Positions 56,291 through 64,000 of a stretch of 64,000 nt of DNA are shown in pieces. The stretch spans positions 21,603,851 to 21,667,850 of the forward strand of contig NC_079877.1 of assembly GCF_029227915.1 (NCBI RefSeq), read 5' to 3'. Every line of letters begins with the position of its first letter. Position 1 is the stretch's first letter. Source of the stretch: Hydractinia symbiolongicarpus (Eukaryota; Cnidaria; Hydrozoa; Anthoathecata; Hydractiniidae). A program made the translations under genes and the position numbers. A model generated the notes under the pieces. That model saw only the letters and a list, made by a program, of their open reading frames with translations. It had not been told where the DNA came from and ran no database searches.

Positions 56291-56452
56291 ATCATTACAT
56301 CAATTGTAGTTGGTAGATAAACAAGGCACGAAGGCCGATTTGCCAGTGTTCATCATTATATCAGAAACAAAGAAACAAATTTAGCAGACACGCCTAAATG
56401 TTCCTTTTCAATTACACATCTTGTGTTTACTGAGCTCACCCAACGAGACATG
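56291..56452. repeat. Direct repeat next to Polinton segment B, copy 1
   Basis: Starts TCAATTGTAGTTGGTAGATA and ends CTCACCCAACGAG. The same block is found at 56901-57062 with about 85-90 percent identity, 610 bp away. Between the copies lies a short Polinton-like coding remnant, so it may be a piece of the element duplicated at its edge. Confidence 0.8.
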
Positions 56453-56900
56453 ATCCGTTTGTTAGAGCCTTACAGAATACATTACAAGCAATGTATGTCC
56501 TGAATACCATGAGTGAATCCGAGTGGTCGCTATTACACTAGTATTTATACATCAATCGTTAATTCCTCACAAGTTACTTTGGGCATATTAATTTTGCTCT
56601 TGATTGTTGAATGTCTAGTTGTGGTTTTACGGAAGAACAGTTGAAATTTCAGTACTTTTAAGCTGGAACTTGAACAATCGGTCTGTAATGTCATCCATAC
56701 TTCATAATTTGCTAGTGCAGAAATTGAGACTCTAAATTACTCTACCGTGTGTGACATTTTCAAAAACACTACAACGGACGTCATAGAAAAATTAAATGAA
56801 GCCTGTTCAATGTGGTTTAAATGTCCAAACGCAAAGCTTGGTAGTCTTACTCTGTGTGAAACGAAACTAAATCTGGATATGTTTACATCCTACAAAGAGC

Positions 56901-57062
56901 TTTATCAGTAAATCAAGTGTAGTTGGTAGATAAACAAGGCATAAAGGGCGATTCGCCAGTGTTCATTAAAATATCACATACAAATAAGCAAATTTAGCAC
57001 ACCCGCCTAAATATTCCTTCTCAATTTCACATCTTGTGTTCTTCTGCGCTCACCCAACGAGT
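56901..57062. repeat. Direct repeat next to Polinton segment B, copy 2
   Basis: Counterpart of 56291-56452. It is directly followed by coding sequence for the acidic C-terminal protein remnant, so whatever the repeat is, it interrupts or borders that gene. Confidence 0.8.
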
Positions 57063-57091
57063 TCGAAATACCCTGTCAGGTTGGTCTTGCA

Positions 57092-57235
57092 ATGCTCAAT
57101 GAACAAATACAACTGATAAACGAGACGGAAGACAACCCATTTATCCCACATGCCGAGGAAATGATTGATGCGGCTCCCTTAGAGACGATCGTAGACGAGG
57201 ACGAAGAACGCAATAGTGATATTGAGATCGATTAG
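57092..57235 (+). pseudogene. Acidic C-terminal remnant of an unknown protein
   Basis: The frame, open from the edge of the direct repeat (57063) and with an internal ATG at 57092, gives about 47 residues rich in Glu/Asp (IVDEDEERNSDIEID at the end). It looks like the acidic tail of a larger protein cut off by the repeat at 56901-57062. Family unknown. Confidence 0.4.
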
Positions 57236-57507
57236 TGTTTGTTTATACTTTTAGAAAGATATGTTGTGTTAGAGATAGTAAAATGTTCGTTCTGGGACAG
57301 TCGACGACGACGACAAGAAAAATTGCCCGAAATCTCAAAATACGAAATCCCAATTACGACAAATCCGAAAACAAATCCGATTCCGATAAAATCCAATGCA
57401 TGTGCAATAGTGACTAACGGGAATAATGCTGACATAAACAAAAATAGAGATTGCGCAATTGAATACTGCCCCAGAACTTTTAGTTGGAATCTATATACAA
57501 TAGAGAT

Positions 57508-60500
57508 GAATACACACACCGTAAAAGAATTACACGCTATTGCGAGAACCCGTGGACTTACGCGCTATTCCAAGCTACGTAAAGCCGATCTTGTTGCACT
57601 CCTGGAGGCATCTCAACAACCTGCTCCTCCAGGAGCATTTACACCAGATGTTTTGAATATATTCGAGCGTCAAGAGATGGCAAAAACCCGTCCTATTAAG
57701 AGCAAGATTGAACCTCGACTCCCCACACCCGAAGCCATGAATGTCAAAAGTAAGCTGCGAGAGTGGTCTGACTGGCTTGCGAACTATGTACCAGAGTCGA
57801 AAGTCGGTGCAAGGTATATATGCATCAGTAAAAAATGGCATCCTTGCTCTTTATGATGGGGCAAGAAAGACTCTGATGGGTGAAGTCGAAGAAGAGGCAA
57901 GGGAGGATTATGCTGAAGACGAGCAGCAACCGAACCAAGATTTCACGCCCCAAGAACATAAGCATGCTCATCATAGAACCTTCCGAAGTTTCTGCATCCC
58001 CGGCATAGATGGTACGGATGTCGATGGATACCTGGGGATGGTGCGATCACACGTGAAAACCTTGGTCGAGAAGCAGGTTAAAGACATGGGATCTGCCAAG
58101 GTGCAGTGTTCCCTCTGGATTTTATGGAAGAAGCCAGTGGAGGGTACTAACGAGTTTATCGAAGTTGATAAGGTCTTCCATAGCAACATGACACCGGTCT
58201 TTCAGGGTATCGTTGTAGACGAGCTGCTAGATACGATGTTTTCCCAAGTCACAACGCATGTGGAGAAACCAGCGCTACCCAAAAGTGGCTTCACGATCAA
58301 TCGCATCATGCATCTCGACATGGACTTCCATAAGCTACAACTAACAAGGGGTTCCTCATATATCAAACCACCCAAGTGGATAGCCACCAAAAAGGCTATC
58401 ATTAACCCCGCGAACAAGGACGAGGAGTGCTTCAAATGGAGCATAATCGCCGCTCTACATCATGGAGATATCGGTGATCATCCAAAACGCGTGACCAAGC
58501 TGAGACCTTACATACAGCACTATAACTGGCAGTGCATCGAGTTTCCCACAAGCATCAAGGACATCTCCAAGTTCGAAAAGAACAGCCCCGAAATCGCTGT
58601 GAACGTCTTGTACGTGACTGGGAAGACGATCAATATCCTGCGTCGATCTACACACAACGGACGCGAGAAACAGGTTAATCTGCTACTTCTCACGGACAAT
58701 AAAAAGAATCATTATATAGCCATCAAAAATCTCTCACGGCTCACGGCTTTCAGGGTACGACGCCCACTTGTTCATTCGAGAATTGGGGGAGAAATATGAT
58801 ACTCAGAATATTGGTTGCATCGCTGAAAACACTGAAAAGTATATCTCCCTCAACGTAAAAATCACCGTATCCATTGCAGGCATGGGGTACGGTGATGGTG
58901 AAACGCACAAGAAGATCGAGATCAGGTTTATAGACAGCTGTCGATTCATGGCATCAAGCTTGGAGAAATTGGCATGCAACCTCGATGATGAACAGTGCAA
59001 AAATCTCCGTTGGTATTTCGCTGAGGATAACACCTTTAAACTCATGCGCAGAAAAGGTGTGTATCCCTAAGAGTACATGGATGGCCGGCGACGATTCAAA
59101 GAGACTGAGCTACCTCCAAGGAGGCCTTCTATAGCAAGTTGAACATGAAGGGGATCAGCGACGAAGACTACAAACACGCTCAAAAAGTCTGGAATTTCAT
59201 CAATCGAAAGGGTGCTGAGGTTAACATGGGTGACTACCATAATATATACCTCGCCGCGGACGTCCTGCTATTGACTGACATCTTCCAGAGCTTTCGAAGT
59301 GTATGCCAGGAGAACTACAAGCTCGATCTTGCCCATTTCTACAGCGCACCAGGCCTGGCATGGAAAGCAGCGTTGAAGTGCACCGAGATCAAGCCGGAGT
59401 TCCTTACGGATCCTAACATGCTCCTGATGTTTGAAAGAGGTATCCGTGGAGGTATAACTCAAGCTGTGCACAGATATGCCAAAGCCAACAACAAGTACAT
59501 GGGGGATCAATACAATCCGGAGGCTGAGTCATCATACTTGCAGTACCTCGATGCCAACAATTTGTATGGCTGGGCCATGCGTCAACATCTGCCAACGCAT
59601 GGATTAAAATGGCTGTCGAACGTTGAGACCTTTACAGAGAAGAGGATAGAGAAGAAGCATGGATACATCTTGGAGGTTGAAATTGATTATCCAAAGAGTC
59701 TGCACGACAAGCACAATGAGCTGCCTTTCCTGCCGGAGGGCAAGATGTTTCACAGGATCGAGAAACTCATACCAAATCTTGAGCACAAGTGGAAGTACGT
59801 GGTGCACATCAGAGCCCTTCATCGAGCTTTAAAGCATTGCCTCGAGCTCAAGAAGGTGTATAGAGTCATCCAATTTAACCAGAAGCCTTGGCTGAGGGGT
59901 TATATCGACCACAACACGGGGCTTAGAACGGCCGCCAAAAACGAGTTCGAGAAGGACTTTTACAAGCTTATGAACCTCTCGGTGTTTGGTAAAACTATGG
60001 AGAATTTCAGAAGACATCACATCATCCAGTTGGTTACCAACGAAGAGAAGTACACGAAGCTCGTCATGAAGCCCAATTTCAAGGGCGGGAACTACTTCAG
60101 CAGCCACCTCATGGGTGTGGAATGGTGTAAAACAGAGGTAAAGATGAACAAGCCCGTGTATATTGGCCAAGCCATTTTAGACAACTCAAAAATCGTGATG
60201 ACAACTTCCACTACGACTACATGCAGCCCAAGTACGGTAGCAAGCTGCGGATCTGCTATATGGATACCGACTCATTCGTGTACCACATCAGAACAGAGGA
60301 TTTTTATCGCGACATTGCCGATGATGTAGAAGCACGTTTCGACACAAGTGCCTGTAGCAAAGATGATGGGAGACCTCTCCCCATTGGCAAAAACAAGAAA
60401 GTCGTGAGCTTGATGAAGGATGAACTAAGCGGCAAAATCATGACAGAATTCATTACCCTGAGAGCAAAGCTGTATGCATTCTGCTGCTGTATGCTTACAA

Positions 60501-60759
60501 GAGTATCACGAAAGAGGGCGGCGATCGCAAAGCGAAAGGTGTGAAGAAGTGTGTAACCAAAGAATCCATCAGCTTTGAGGACTATCGGCGCTGCCTAGAG
60601 CATGGTGTCGATATATACAAAACCTGGGTCTGCATCCAGAACAAAGGGCATCAAATATATACGCAAGAAGTAAACAAGGTGGCACTCATAGGGCAGACGA
60701 TAAGCGGATCGTGCAACCAGACCAGATCACAACGCTCGCCAGGGGTTATTATCGTTTAA
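57508..60759 (+). pseudogene. Protein-primed family B DNA polymerase (Polinton type), broken in six frames
   Basis: In the family this enzyme replicates the linear element from a protein primer. Open pieces: 57508-57856 (SAP/Rho-N-like start, RGLTRYSKLRKADLVALLEA), 57741-58799 (accessory N-terminal domain, RGSSYIKPPKWIATKKA, KDEECFKWSIIAALH), 58768-59070 (exonuclease region, FIDSCRFMASSLEKL), 59139-60329 (DANNLYGWAM motif A and NLSVFGKTMEN motif B), 60221-60544 (motif C, YMDTDSF), 60541-60759 (C-terminal thumb part). Changes of frame fall near 57810-57850, 58770, 59070-59138 (with a TAA), 60195-60220 and 60480-60540. All key motifs can still be read, so decay is recent, by small indels. The start codon at 57508 is chosen because the Rho-N-like domain begins there; upstream in-frame sequence looks unrelated. 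Confidence 0.9.
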
Positions 60760-60769
60760 TGGAAAATAA

Positions 60770-60841
60770 ATGATGGAAGCCCCGCTACTGATAGCTATAC
60801 TCCTCCTGTACGTCTTGATAATCTTTGGTTACTTGAGATAA
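60770..60841 (+). CDS. 23-residue single-pass membrane microprotein
   Basis: ATG ATG followed by a short frame that is almost only a hydrophobic helix (LLIAILLLYVLIIFGYLR), 10 bp after the polymerase frame ends. It is followed by 18 bp and the next ORF's ATG. Very short membrane proteins occur in Polinton-like and virophage-like genomes. The coincidence of an intact helix with both neighbours tightly spaced argues for a real gene; length alone gives little proof. Confidence 0.45.
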   Translation: MMEAPLLIAILLLYVLIIFGYLR

Positions 60842-60859
60842 AGACAACTAATAATAAAG

Positions 60860-61369
60860 ATGTCTGAATTAACTGAAATTCTCGATGATGTTGATACACC
60901 AGCAGAAGCGCTTGAGCAACGTGAAAAACCTATATACAAGCGCCGGGCCTTGAAAGATACAATACGTCAAGGTAAACAGCACCTGCTACCGAAAAAATGC
61001 ACGGATGCCTCCTTAGATAAAGCGTCACCAGAAGCCATAGAGAAAATCCACAACGAGTTCATCCAGTGTGAACTCCAGGAGAAGGGGGAGAAAACGGCCA
61101 AAGCCCTATCATCACAAGCCATAAGCATGTAAGCCAAAATTGTAGGACGTGTAGTTCCCCTCGATAGCCCCGAAGGCTTGAGGCAAGATATCGAGGAGGA
61201 TCCTAATATCAAGGATAGTATGGCTGACTTAGGGGTTCTAGTGTACTCAGCTTTCGGAAAGTTTCTCACACCTTTGCTTATTGCTGCGCATACGATTAAT
61301 CACACCCAACTCTCCATGTCCAAGGCAGTTGAAGAGAAGGTTGATGAAGAGCAAGAAAAAATTCCTTGA
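60860..61369 (+). pseudogene. Helical protein of ~169 residues with one in-frame stop
   Basis: A single frame from ATG at 60860 to 61369, interrupted only by TAA at 61130-61132. The first part is charged (LEQREKPIYKRRALKDTIRQ). After the stop it continues with VVPLDSPEGLRQDIEEDPNI and then a hydrophobic helix (VLVYSAFGKFLTPLLIAAHT) and an acidic tail. Family not recognised; possibly a membrane-associated structural protein. The stop looks like a simple nonsense mutation. Confidence 0.6.
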
Positions 61370-61399
61370 AGATCTTTTCAAGTCTCATGACTTAAAGAA

Positions 61400-61783
61400 A
61401 TGGACGAAGTTCAAACACAAAAAGTAACAGTCATCACAAAGCCAGAAAATCACCCAGGGAGAGCTGCGTGGGGTCACAAGTTAGCGGCACTGAAGAAGGA
61501 AAAGAATAAACTGAAGCAACAACAGGGCGCTGTAGAATCTACAGTCAAAACCTCTTCTGGGGTGAGTTCTGCACAGTCAGGCAGTGTATACATTGGTGGA
61601 GGCCTTGTCATACTTGCGTGTGTGGCTGTTGGTATCTACTACATTACGCGCAATCAGCCCGCTGCGGCTCAGCAGCCTGCCGAAACACGTGCACCAGAGC
61701 CATTGCCTGACGGATCCGGAGAGGTACGTGTGCCTCATCGAAAACCTGATTTAGACCCTTTTAGCCTGAAAGCTTCCCTCTAA
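61400..61783 (+). CDS. Single-pass membrane protein, basic N-terminus, Pro-rich tail
   Basis: 127 residues, intact. Residues 1-70 are Lys/Gln-rich and polar (KLAALKKEKNKLKQQQG), with one transmembrane helix at about 72-92 (YIGGGLVILACVAVGIYYIT), then a Pro/Ala/Glu-rich tail. No signal peptide; topology probably N-in. It starts 30 bp after the preceding frame and ends 7 bp before the next ORF. Family not identified; membrane-anchored minor virion proteins are common in this element class. Confidence 0.62.
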   Translation: MDEVQTQKVTVITKPENHPGRAAWGHKLAALKKEKNKLKQQQGAVESTVKTSSGVSSAQSGSVYIGGGLVILACVAVGIYYITRNQPAAAQQPAETRAPEPLPDGSGEVRVPHRKPDLDPFSLKASL

Positions 61784-61790
61784 ATGAACA

Positions 61791-62042
61791 ATGTCTTCAA
61801 ACGTGACACCGCAGCAAAAGGAGATTATTGATATGATCTATGAAACAGTCGTAGACCTTGGGTTCACATTCGCCTATGCCATGCCGGGTAAAAAGTTCCT
61901 CGGGATCTCGATCCCCAACACCAAGTTGGACACCAACGATGTGATGAAGATGGTGGCCTATTTCACGGCGGGTCGAGGTTCGCGCGAAATGGCTGTCAGC
62001 AAGGGTTGGTTGCCCGCCTCTCTGGTACCGAAACCGAAGTAA
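61791..62042 (+). CDS. Small soluble protein, unknown function
   Basis: 83 residues, intact. Alpha/beta-looking, with QKEIIDMIYETVVDLGFTFA, a Gly/Ile-rich turn (KKFLGISIPNTKLD) and AYFTAGRGSREMAVSKGWLP; it ends in a basic KPK tail. No membrane segment. Positioned directly before the packaging ATPase, 7 bp after the membrane protein. Not recognised. Confidence 0.6.
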   Translation: MSSNVTPQQKEIIDMIYETVVDLGFTFAYAMPGKKFLGISIPNTKLDTNDVMKMVAYFTAGRGSREMAVSKGWLPASLVPKPK

Positions 62043-62063
62043 GCAGCTATAAGGTTCTATCCC

Positions 62064-62578
62064 GTGGCAGGCAGAAATAAAAGTCAAAGACCCACATACG
62101 GCAATATTTACAGGCCCCACAAGCTGCGGAAAGACCCAGCGCTTGCTCGACCTGAGAATGAATACAGACACCACTATCACAACATTGTCATCCTCAACCC
62201 AACAATTCGCTGGGACAAGACTTATCTCGATAGAGCATTGCTTTGGAAGGATGACTATGTGTTCCTAATCGAGCCACGAGACCAGTTGTTCGACTGGATC
62301 GAGCAACTATCGAAGCTCCTAGCAGGGAAGAAGACTCTGTTTATCGTCGATGATATGATCGCTGATGAGAATCTCGACAAAAAGCGTCAACCCCTACTCC
62401 AGCTTGCCATCAGCGGGAGGCATTGAAAGCATAGTCTATGGCTCTTAACTACACGGCTCTCCCAAGGAACCTAAGACGCCAAAAGAAGCAATTGTTTATG
62501 TGGTACCCCCACGAAAGGAGCGAAATGAAGCTTATCGACGAAGAAACGAACATGATCAACGACTGGGAGAGCATCTAG
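62064..62578 (+). pseudogene. FtsK/A32-type DNA-packaging ATPase, broken in three frames
   Basis: In Polintons and related viruses this P-loop ATPase packages DNA into capsids. Walker A (GPTSCGKT) is at 62113-62136 in one frame. The middle part with Walker B (TLFIVDD, about 62336-62356) and the ITEP-like FLIEPRDQLFDWIE is in a second frame (62064-62426). The C-terminal part (YTALPRNLRRQKKQLFMWYP..., 62438-62578) is in a third. Small indels near 62140-62155 and 62425-62440 explain this. The order and spacing match the family, so it is a recently broken copy. Confidence 0.78.
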
Positions 62579-62665
62579 ACACAGTTGAAAAAGTTCAAAC
62601 ACGTGTGCTTGTACGTGAGACTTGAGCATCCAAGGACCTGGAAAATTTTGGAGTGACACGGACAT

Positions 62666-62690
62666 CAGTTGTACCCGCCGGGTACAACTG
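62666..62690. terminator. Perfect 12-bp palindrome 3' of the ATPase
   Basis: CAGTTGTACCCG - C - CGGGTACAACTG, followed by AAATTTGAGCATTTTTTTGCC. It lies 88 bp after the ATPase stop and 43 bp before the next ATG. Same style (about 12-13 bp arms, one central base) as the palindrome at 14614-14640 in segment A. Confidence 0.6.
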
Positions 62691-62732
62691 AAATTTGAGC
62701 ATTTTTTTGCCTTGACTTTCAAATAAATAAAT

Positions 62733-62933
62733 ATGTCTTGTATCGAAAAATTACGAGAGGGAGAGATCCATAAATTGGAGGAAAAAATCGAGGACTTGGA
62801 AACAGATCTCGATGAAGGAGATTGGGAGTTGAATAGGATGATTCTGAGAGAAAAATACAACAATAGGATCGCTTTAATCGTTTGCGTCTCGTCGCTGGCT
62901 CTTACCATGATCCACTATATGATGAAATATTAA
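62733..62933 (+). CDS. 66-residue coiled-coil protein with C-terminal membrane helix
   Basis: Residues 1-40 form an acidic coiled coil (EGEIHKLEEKIEDLETDLDE), with a tail anchor at about 46-62 (IALIVCVSSLALTMIHYMM). The first residues MSCIEKLREG resemble the start of the next gene (MSCLAKLQRG), suggesting duplicated genes. It is followed 37 bp later by the conserved ATCA-loop hairpin. Family not recognised. Confidence 0.6.
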   Translation: MSCIEKLREGEIHKLEEKIEDLETDLDEGDWELNRMILREKYNNRIALIVCVSSLALTMIHYMMKY

Positions 62934-62970
62934 AACCCGGGTGTTACGGCGCCAGAATATTAAGTCGCAG

Positions 62971-62996
62971 TTTTGTGGTTTATCAAAGTCACAAAA
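62971..62996. terminator. Conserved stem-loop with ATCA loop, copy 1
   Basis: Arms TTTTGTGGTTT and AAGTCACAAAA around loop ATCA (11 pairs, two of them G-T), located 37 bp after the stop at 62933. Nearly the same sequence recurs at 63561-63590 after the next gene set. A transcript-end or processing role is inferred from position and conservation. Confidence 0.6.
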
Positions 62997-63052
62997 ACAT
63001 AGAGCACAGTCCATGCATACACGATCCCTGATTAAGAACTTTTAAGATAAAA

Positions 63053-63340
63053 ATGTCTTGTCTTGCAAAATTACAGAGGGGGATTAGAGCACAGAAACAG
63101 CAAATTGAGGCTCTTAAATATGACCTGATAAAACGACAGGAATGTGTTGACTATATAAATGAGGATCTCCGGTTCCTGAACGAAGATCTCGAGGACAAAT
63201 CCCGGAAAATTGAGACACTTCGAAAGATGTGCCGCGAGCAGGAACCTGGCCAGGGAAATGTGATTGTAATTTACTGTAAAAATACCACACCTGACGATGA
63301 CGAGTATCATCGTCTCCCATATATCCTACAGCGTGTTTAA
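63053..63340 (+). CDS. Coiled-coil protein, paralogue of the previous ORF, probably frameshifted
   Basis: 95 residues with coiled-coil heptads from 5 to 65 (QQIEALKYDLIKRQE, INEDLRFLNEDLEDKSRKIE). It lacks the membrane anchor of its neighbour. After residue ~88 another frame continues with YSVFKDAISAA, then a TAA (63360-63362), then an open, sensible C-terminal part to 63548 (KFSKSEEIVVIEKPSLVHAF). So the ancestral protein was probably longer and has suffered a frameshift near 63310-63330 and a stop. Confidence 0.55.
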   Translation: MSCLAKLQRGIRAQKQQIEALKYDLIKRQECVDYINEDLRFLNEDLEDKSRKIETLRKMCREQEPGQGNVIVIYCKNTTPDDDEYHRLPYILQRV

Positions 63341-63362
63341 AGACGCGATATCCGCAGCATAA

Positions 63363-63548
63363 GGAGTTGGTTCAGAGAAATTTTCAAAGTCGGAAGAGAT
63401 TGTCGTCATTGAGAAGCCCAGCCTTGTACACGCCTTCAACAGATTTGAGGAGGTAGGACTCGTCGAGCGATACAGAGGCCACTTCAAACTGATCGATCTT
63501 ACTCGAGATGACTTGTACAACCAAGGTGTTCCAGCACTAGGGGCATAA
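63363..63548 (+). pseudogene. Downstream open fragment, likely C-terminus of the preceding gene
   Basis: 61 codons open with no ATG at the beginning: IEKPSLVHAFNRFEEVGLVE, then YRGHFKLIDLTRDDL, ending at TAA 63546-63548. It reads like a small winged-helix-type or globular domain. The ATCA-loop hairpin follows 13 bp later, so the transcription unit seems to end here. Confidence 0.45.
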
Positions 63549-63560
63549 GCCCGCATATGT

Positions 63561-63590
63561 TTTTTTGTGGGTTATCAAAGCCACAAAAAT
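63561..63590. terminator. Conserved stem-loop with ATCA loop, copy 2
   Basis: Arms TTTTTGTGG (62-70) and CCACAAAAA (81-89), with inner TT/AA and loop ATCA; it matches copy 1 at about 24 of 27 aligned positions. It starts 13 bp after the stop codon at 63548. Confidence 0.6.
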
Positions 63591-63614
63591 TACGTCTATG
63601 AATATCAACTGAGC

Positions 63615-63637
63615 GGTTCCCCCGTAGCGGGGGAACC
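63615..63637. terminator. GC-rich hairpin between convergent genes
   Basis: GGTTCCCCCG - TAG - CGGGGGAACC, perfect 10-bp arms. It sits between the last plus-strand ORF (stop at 63548) and the 3' end of the minus-strand integrase (63669), where a bidirectional transcript-end signal would be expected. Confidence 0.6.
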
Positions 63638-63668
63638 AGTGAAATGGTCCTCTTAATCGAGAAATTTA

Positions 63669-64000
63669 TCACTTTTCAACATGTTCCGGAGGTACTTCAA
63701 CATCCTCAGGTACTAGCATCAGCTCCTCTGACACGAAGCTTCGATCAGGCCCATCAGCCAAATAGTACAGGTAACGTGTACCTGTCACAATACGGTCAAG
63801 TCTATACGTTTTCTTGCTCCACCAAGCGTCCATTGCACGTCTTTTAACATTACCATGCTCCTCCCCCGGTTGCAGCAAATACAAGTATAGAACATCATCG
63901 GGTGGAGGCTTTTCTTCAGGATGACCTTTGCTTTTCGTAAGCGGGACTTCATCCAGCTTGATCGATTTCGAAGGTTTCATACCAATCGTCGCGGTCTTGG
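63669..64000 (-). CDS. Retroviral-type integrase, C-terminal part (continues beyond window)
   Basis: The minus-strand frame enters at 64000 and ends at 63669. The recognisable block is AMDAWWSKKTYRLDRIVTGT, then RYLYYLADGPDRSFVSEELM, then LVPEDVEVPP, which matches the SH3-like C-terminal DNA-binding domain that follows the DDE core in Polinton integrases (W-(S/T)-x-E/K-x-Y...Y-L-D...F-x-x-E-L). The DDE core and zinc finger lie outside the window. The frame is open here, so this part is intact. The enzyme inserts the element into host DNA. Confidence 0.75.
   Translation of the reverse strand, partial: KTATIGMKPSKSIKLDEVPLTKSKGHPEEKPPPDDVLYLYLLQPGEEHGNVKRRAMDAWWSKKTYRLDRIVTGTRYLYYLADGPDRSFVSEELMLVPEDVEVPPEHVEK

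Larger units (their letters stand above)
57000..64000. mobile_element. Polinton/Maverick-like (adintovirus-like) segment B, partial at right edge
   Basis: Gene order on the plus strand: protein-primed family B DNA polymerase, several small ORFs, packaging-type ATPase, small coiled-coil proteins; on the minus strand at the end, the C-terminal part of a retroviral-type integrase. This set defines Polintons. GC content and codon use are higher and more even than in neighbouring DNA. Polymerase and ATPase are broken by several frameshifts while many small ORFs are still open. No capsid gene or protease is recognised within the window; they could lie beyond 64000. Terminal repeats are not visible. 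Confidence 0.85.

Overview
The window looks like a chromosome segment from an early-branching animal, most likely a cnidarian and possibly a hydrozoan. The reasons are AT-rich intergenic DNA, small spliced exons of a conserved eukaryotic housekeeping gene, two degraded Polinton/Maverick-like (adintovirus-like) segments, and a mixture of CR1/L2-like LINEs, Penelope-like elements, pogo/Tigger transposases and many small inverted-repeat elements. No bacterial features (operons with ribosome binding sites, CRISPR, IS elements) are present. The taxonomic call is an inference from gene content.

Layout: 0.2-0.8 kb is a non-autonomous DNA transposon with a clean 5-bp target duplication. 2.0-6.1 kb (minus) is a nearly complete two-ORF LINE whose SGNH-hydrolase ORF1 overlaps the endonuclease/reverse transcriptase ORF2 exactly at a T TTT TTA slippery heptamer. 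7.7-8.2 kb is a dispersed repeat seen again at 18.5 kb, and 8.6-9.7 kb is a PIF/Harbinger-like MITE carrying a minisatellite. 9.74-11.23 kb is a near-perfect 747-bp tandem duplication with an older third copy. 11.65-14.9 kb is Polinton segment A: a long coiled-coil/membrane ORF on the plus strand, and four small genes on the minus strand.

17.28-22.26 kb is the one recognisable host gene, coatomer delta subunit (archain, ARCN1), in ten coding exons. Its start codon must lie in an upstream exon, and the last ~28 codons were not found. One of its introns hosts a poly-C MITE. 23.7-24.5 kb is a degenerate satellite. 24.5-42 kb is mostly gene-poor, with a 0.26-kb MITE, a Helitron-like 3' tip, a dead PIF1/Helitron helicase fragment and two tandem Penelope-like RT fragments. 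42.1-44.8 kb holds dead LINE RT pieces separated by an inverted-repeat element. 46.7-48 kb is a repeat cluster, 49.0-50.5 kb a pogo/Tigger-type DDE transposase with a C-terminal PHD finger, and 51.9-52.2 kb a lone TE-type exon with a GNDYTT...GIGK motif. A tRNA-derived SINE candidate lies at 53.1 kb and a 20-bp-unit minisatellite at 55.4-56.0 kb.

57.0-64.0 kb is Polinton segment B: a protein-primed family B DNA polymerase broken into at least six frames, then small ORFs (two with membrane segments), a packaging-type ATPase broken in three frames, two related small coiled-coil proteins, and on the opposite strand the C-terminal part of a retroviral-type integrase running off the window. No capsid gene is recognised in either segment. 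Both segments carry strong inverted repeats in the short gaps beside ORF ends; two of these in segment B share the same stem and ATCA loop. These hairpins and the LINE frameshift signal are the most novel observations here.
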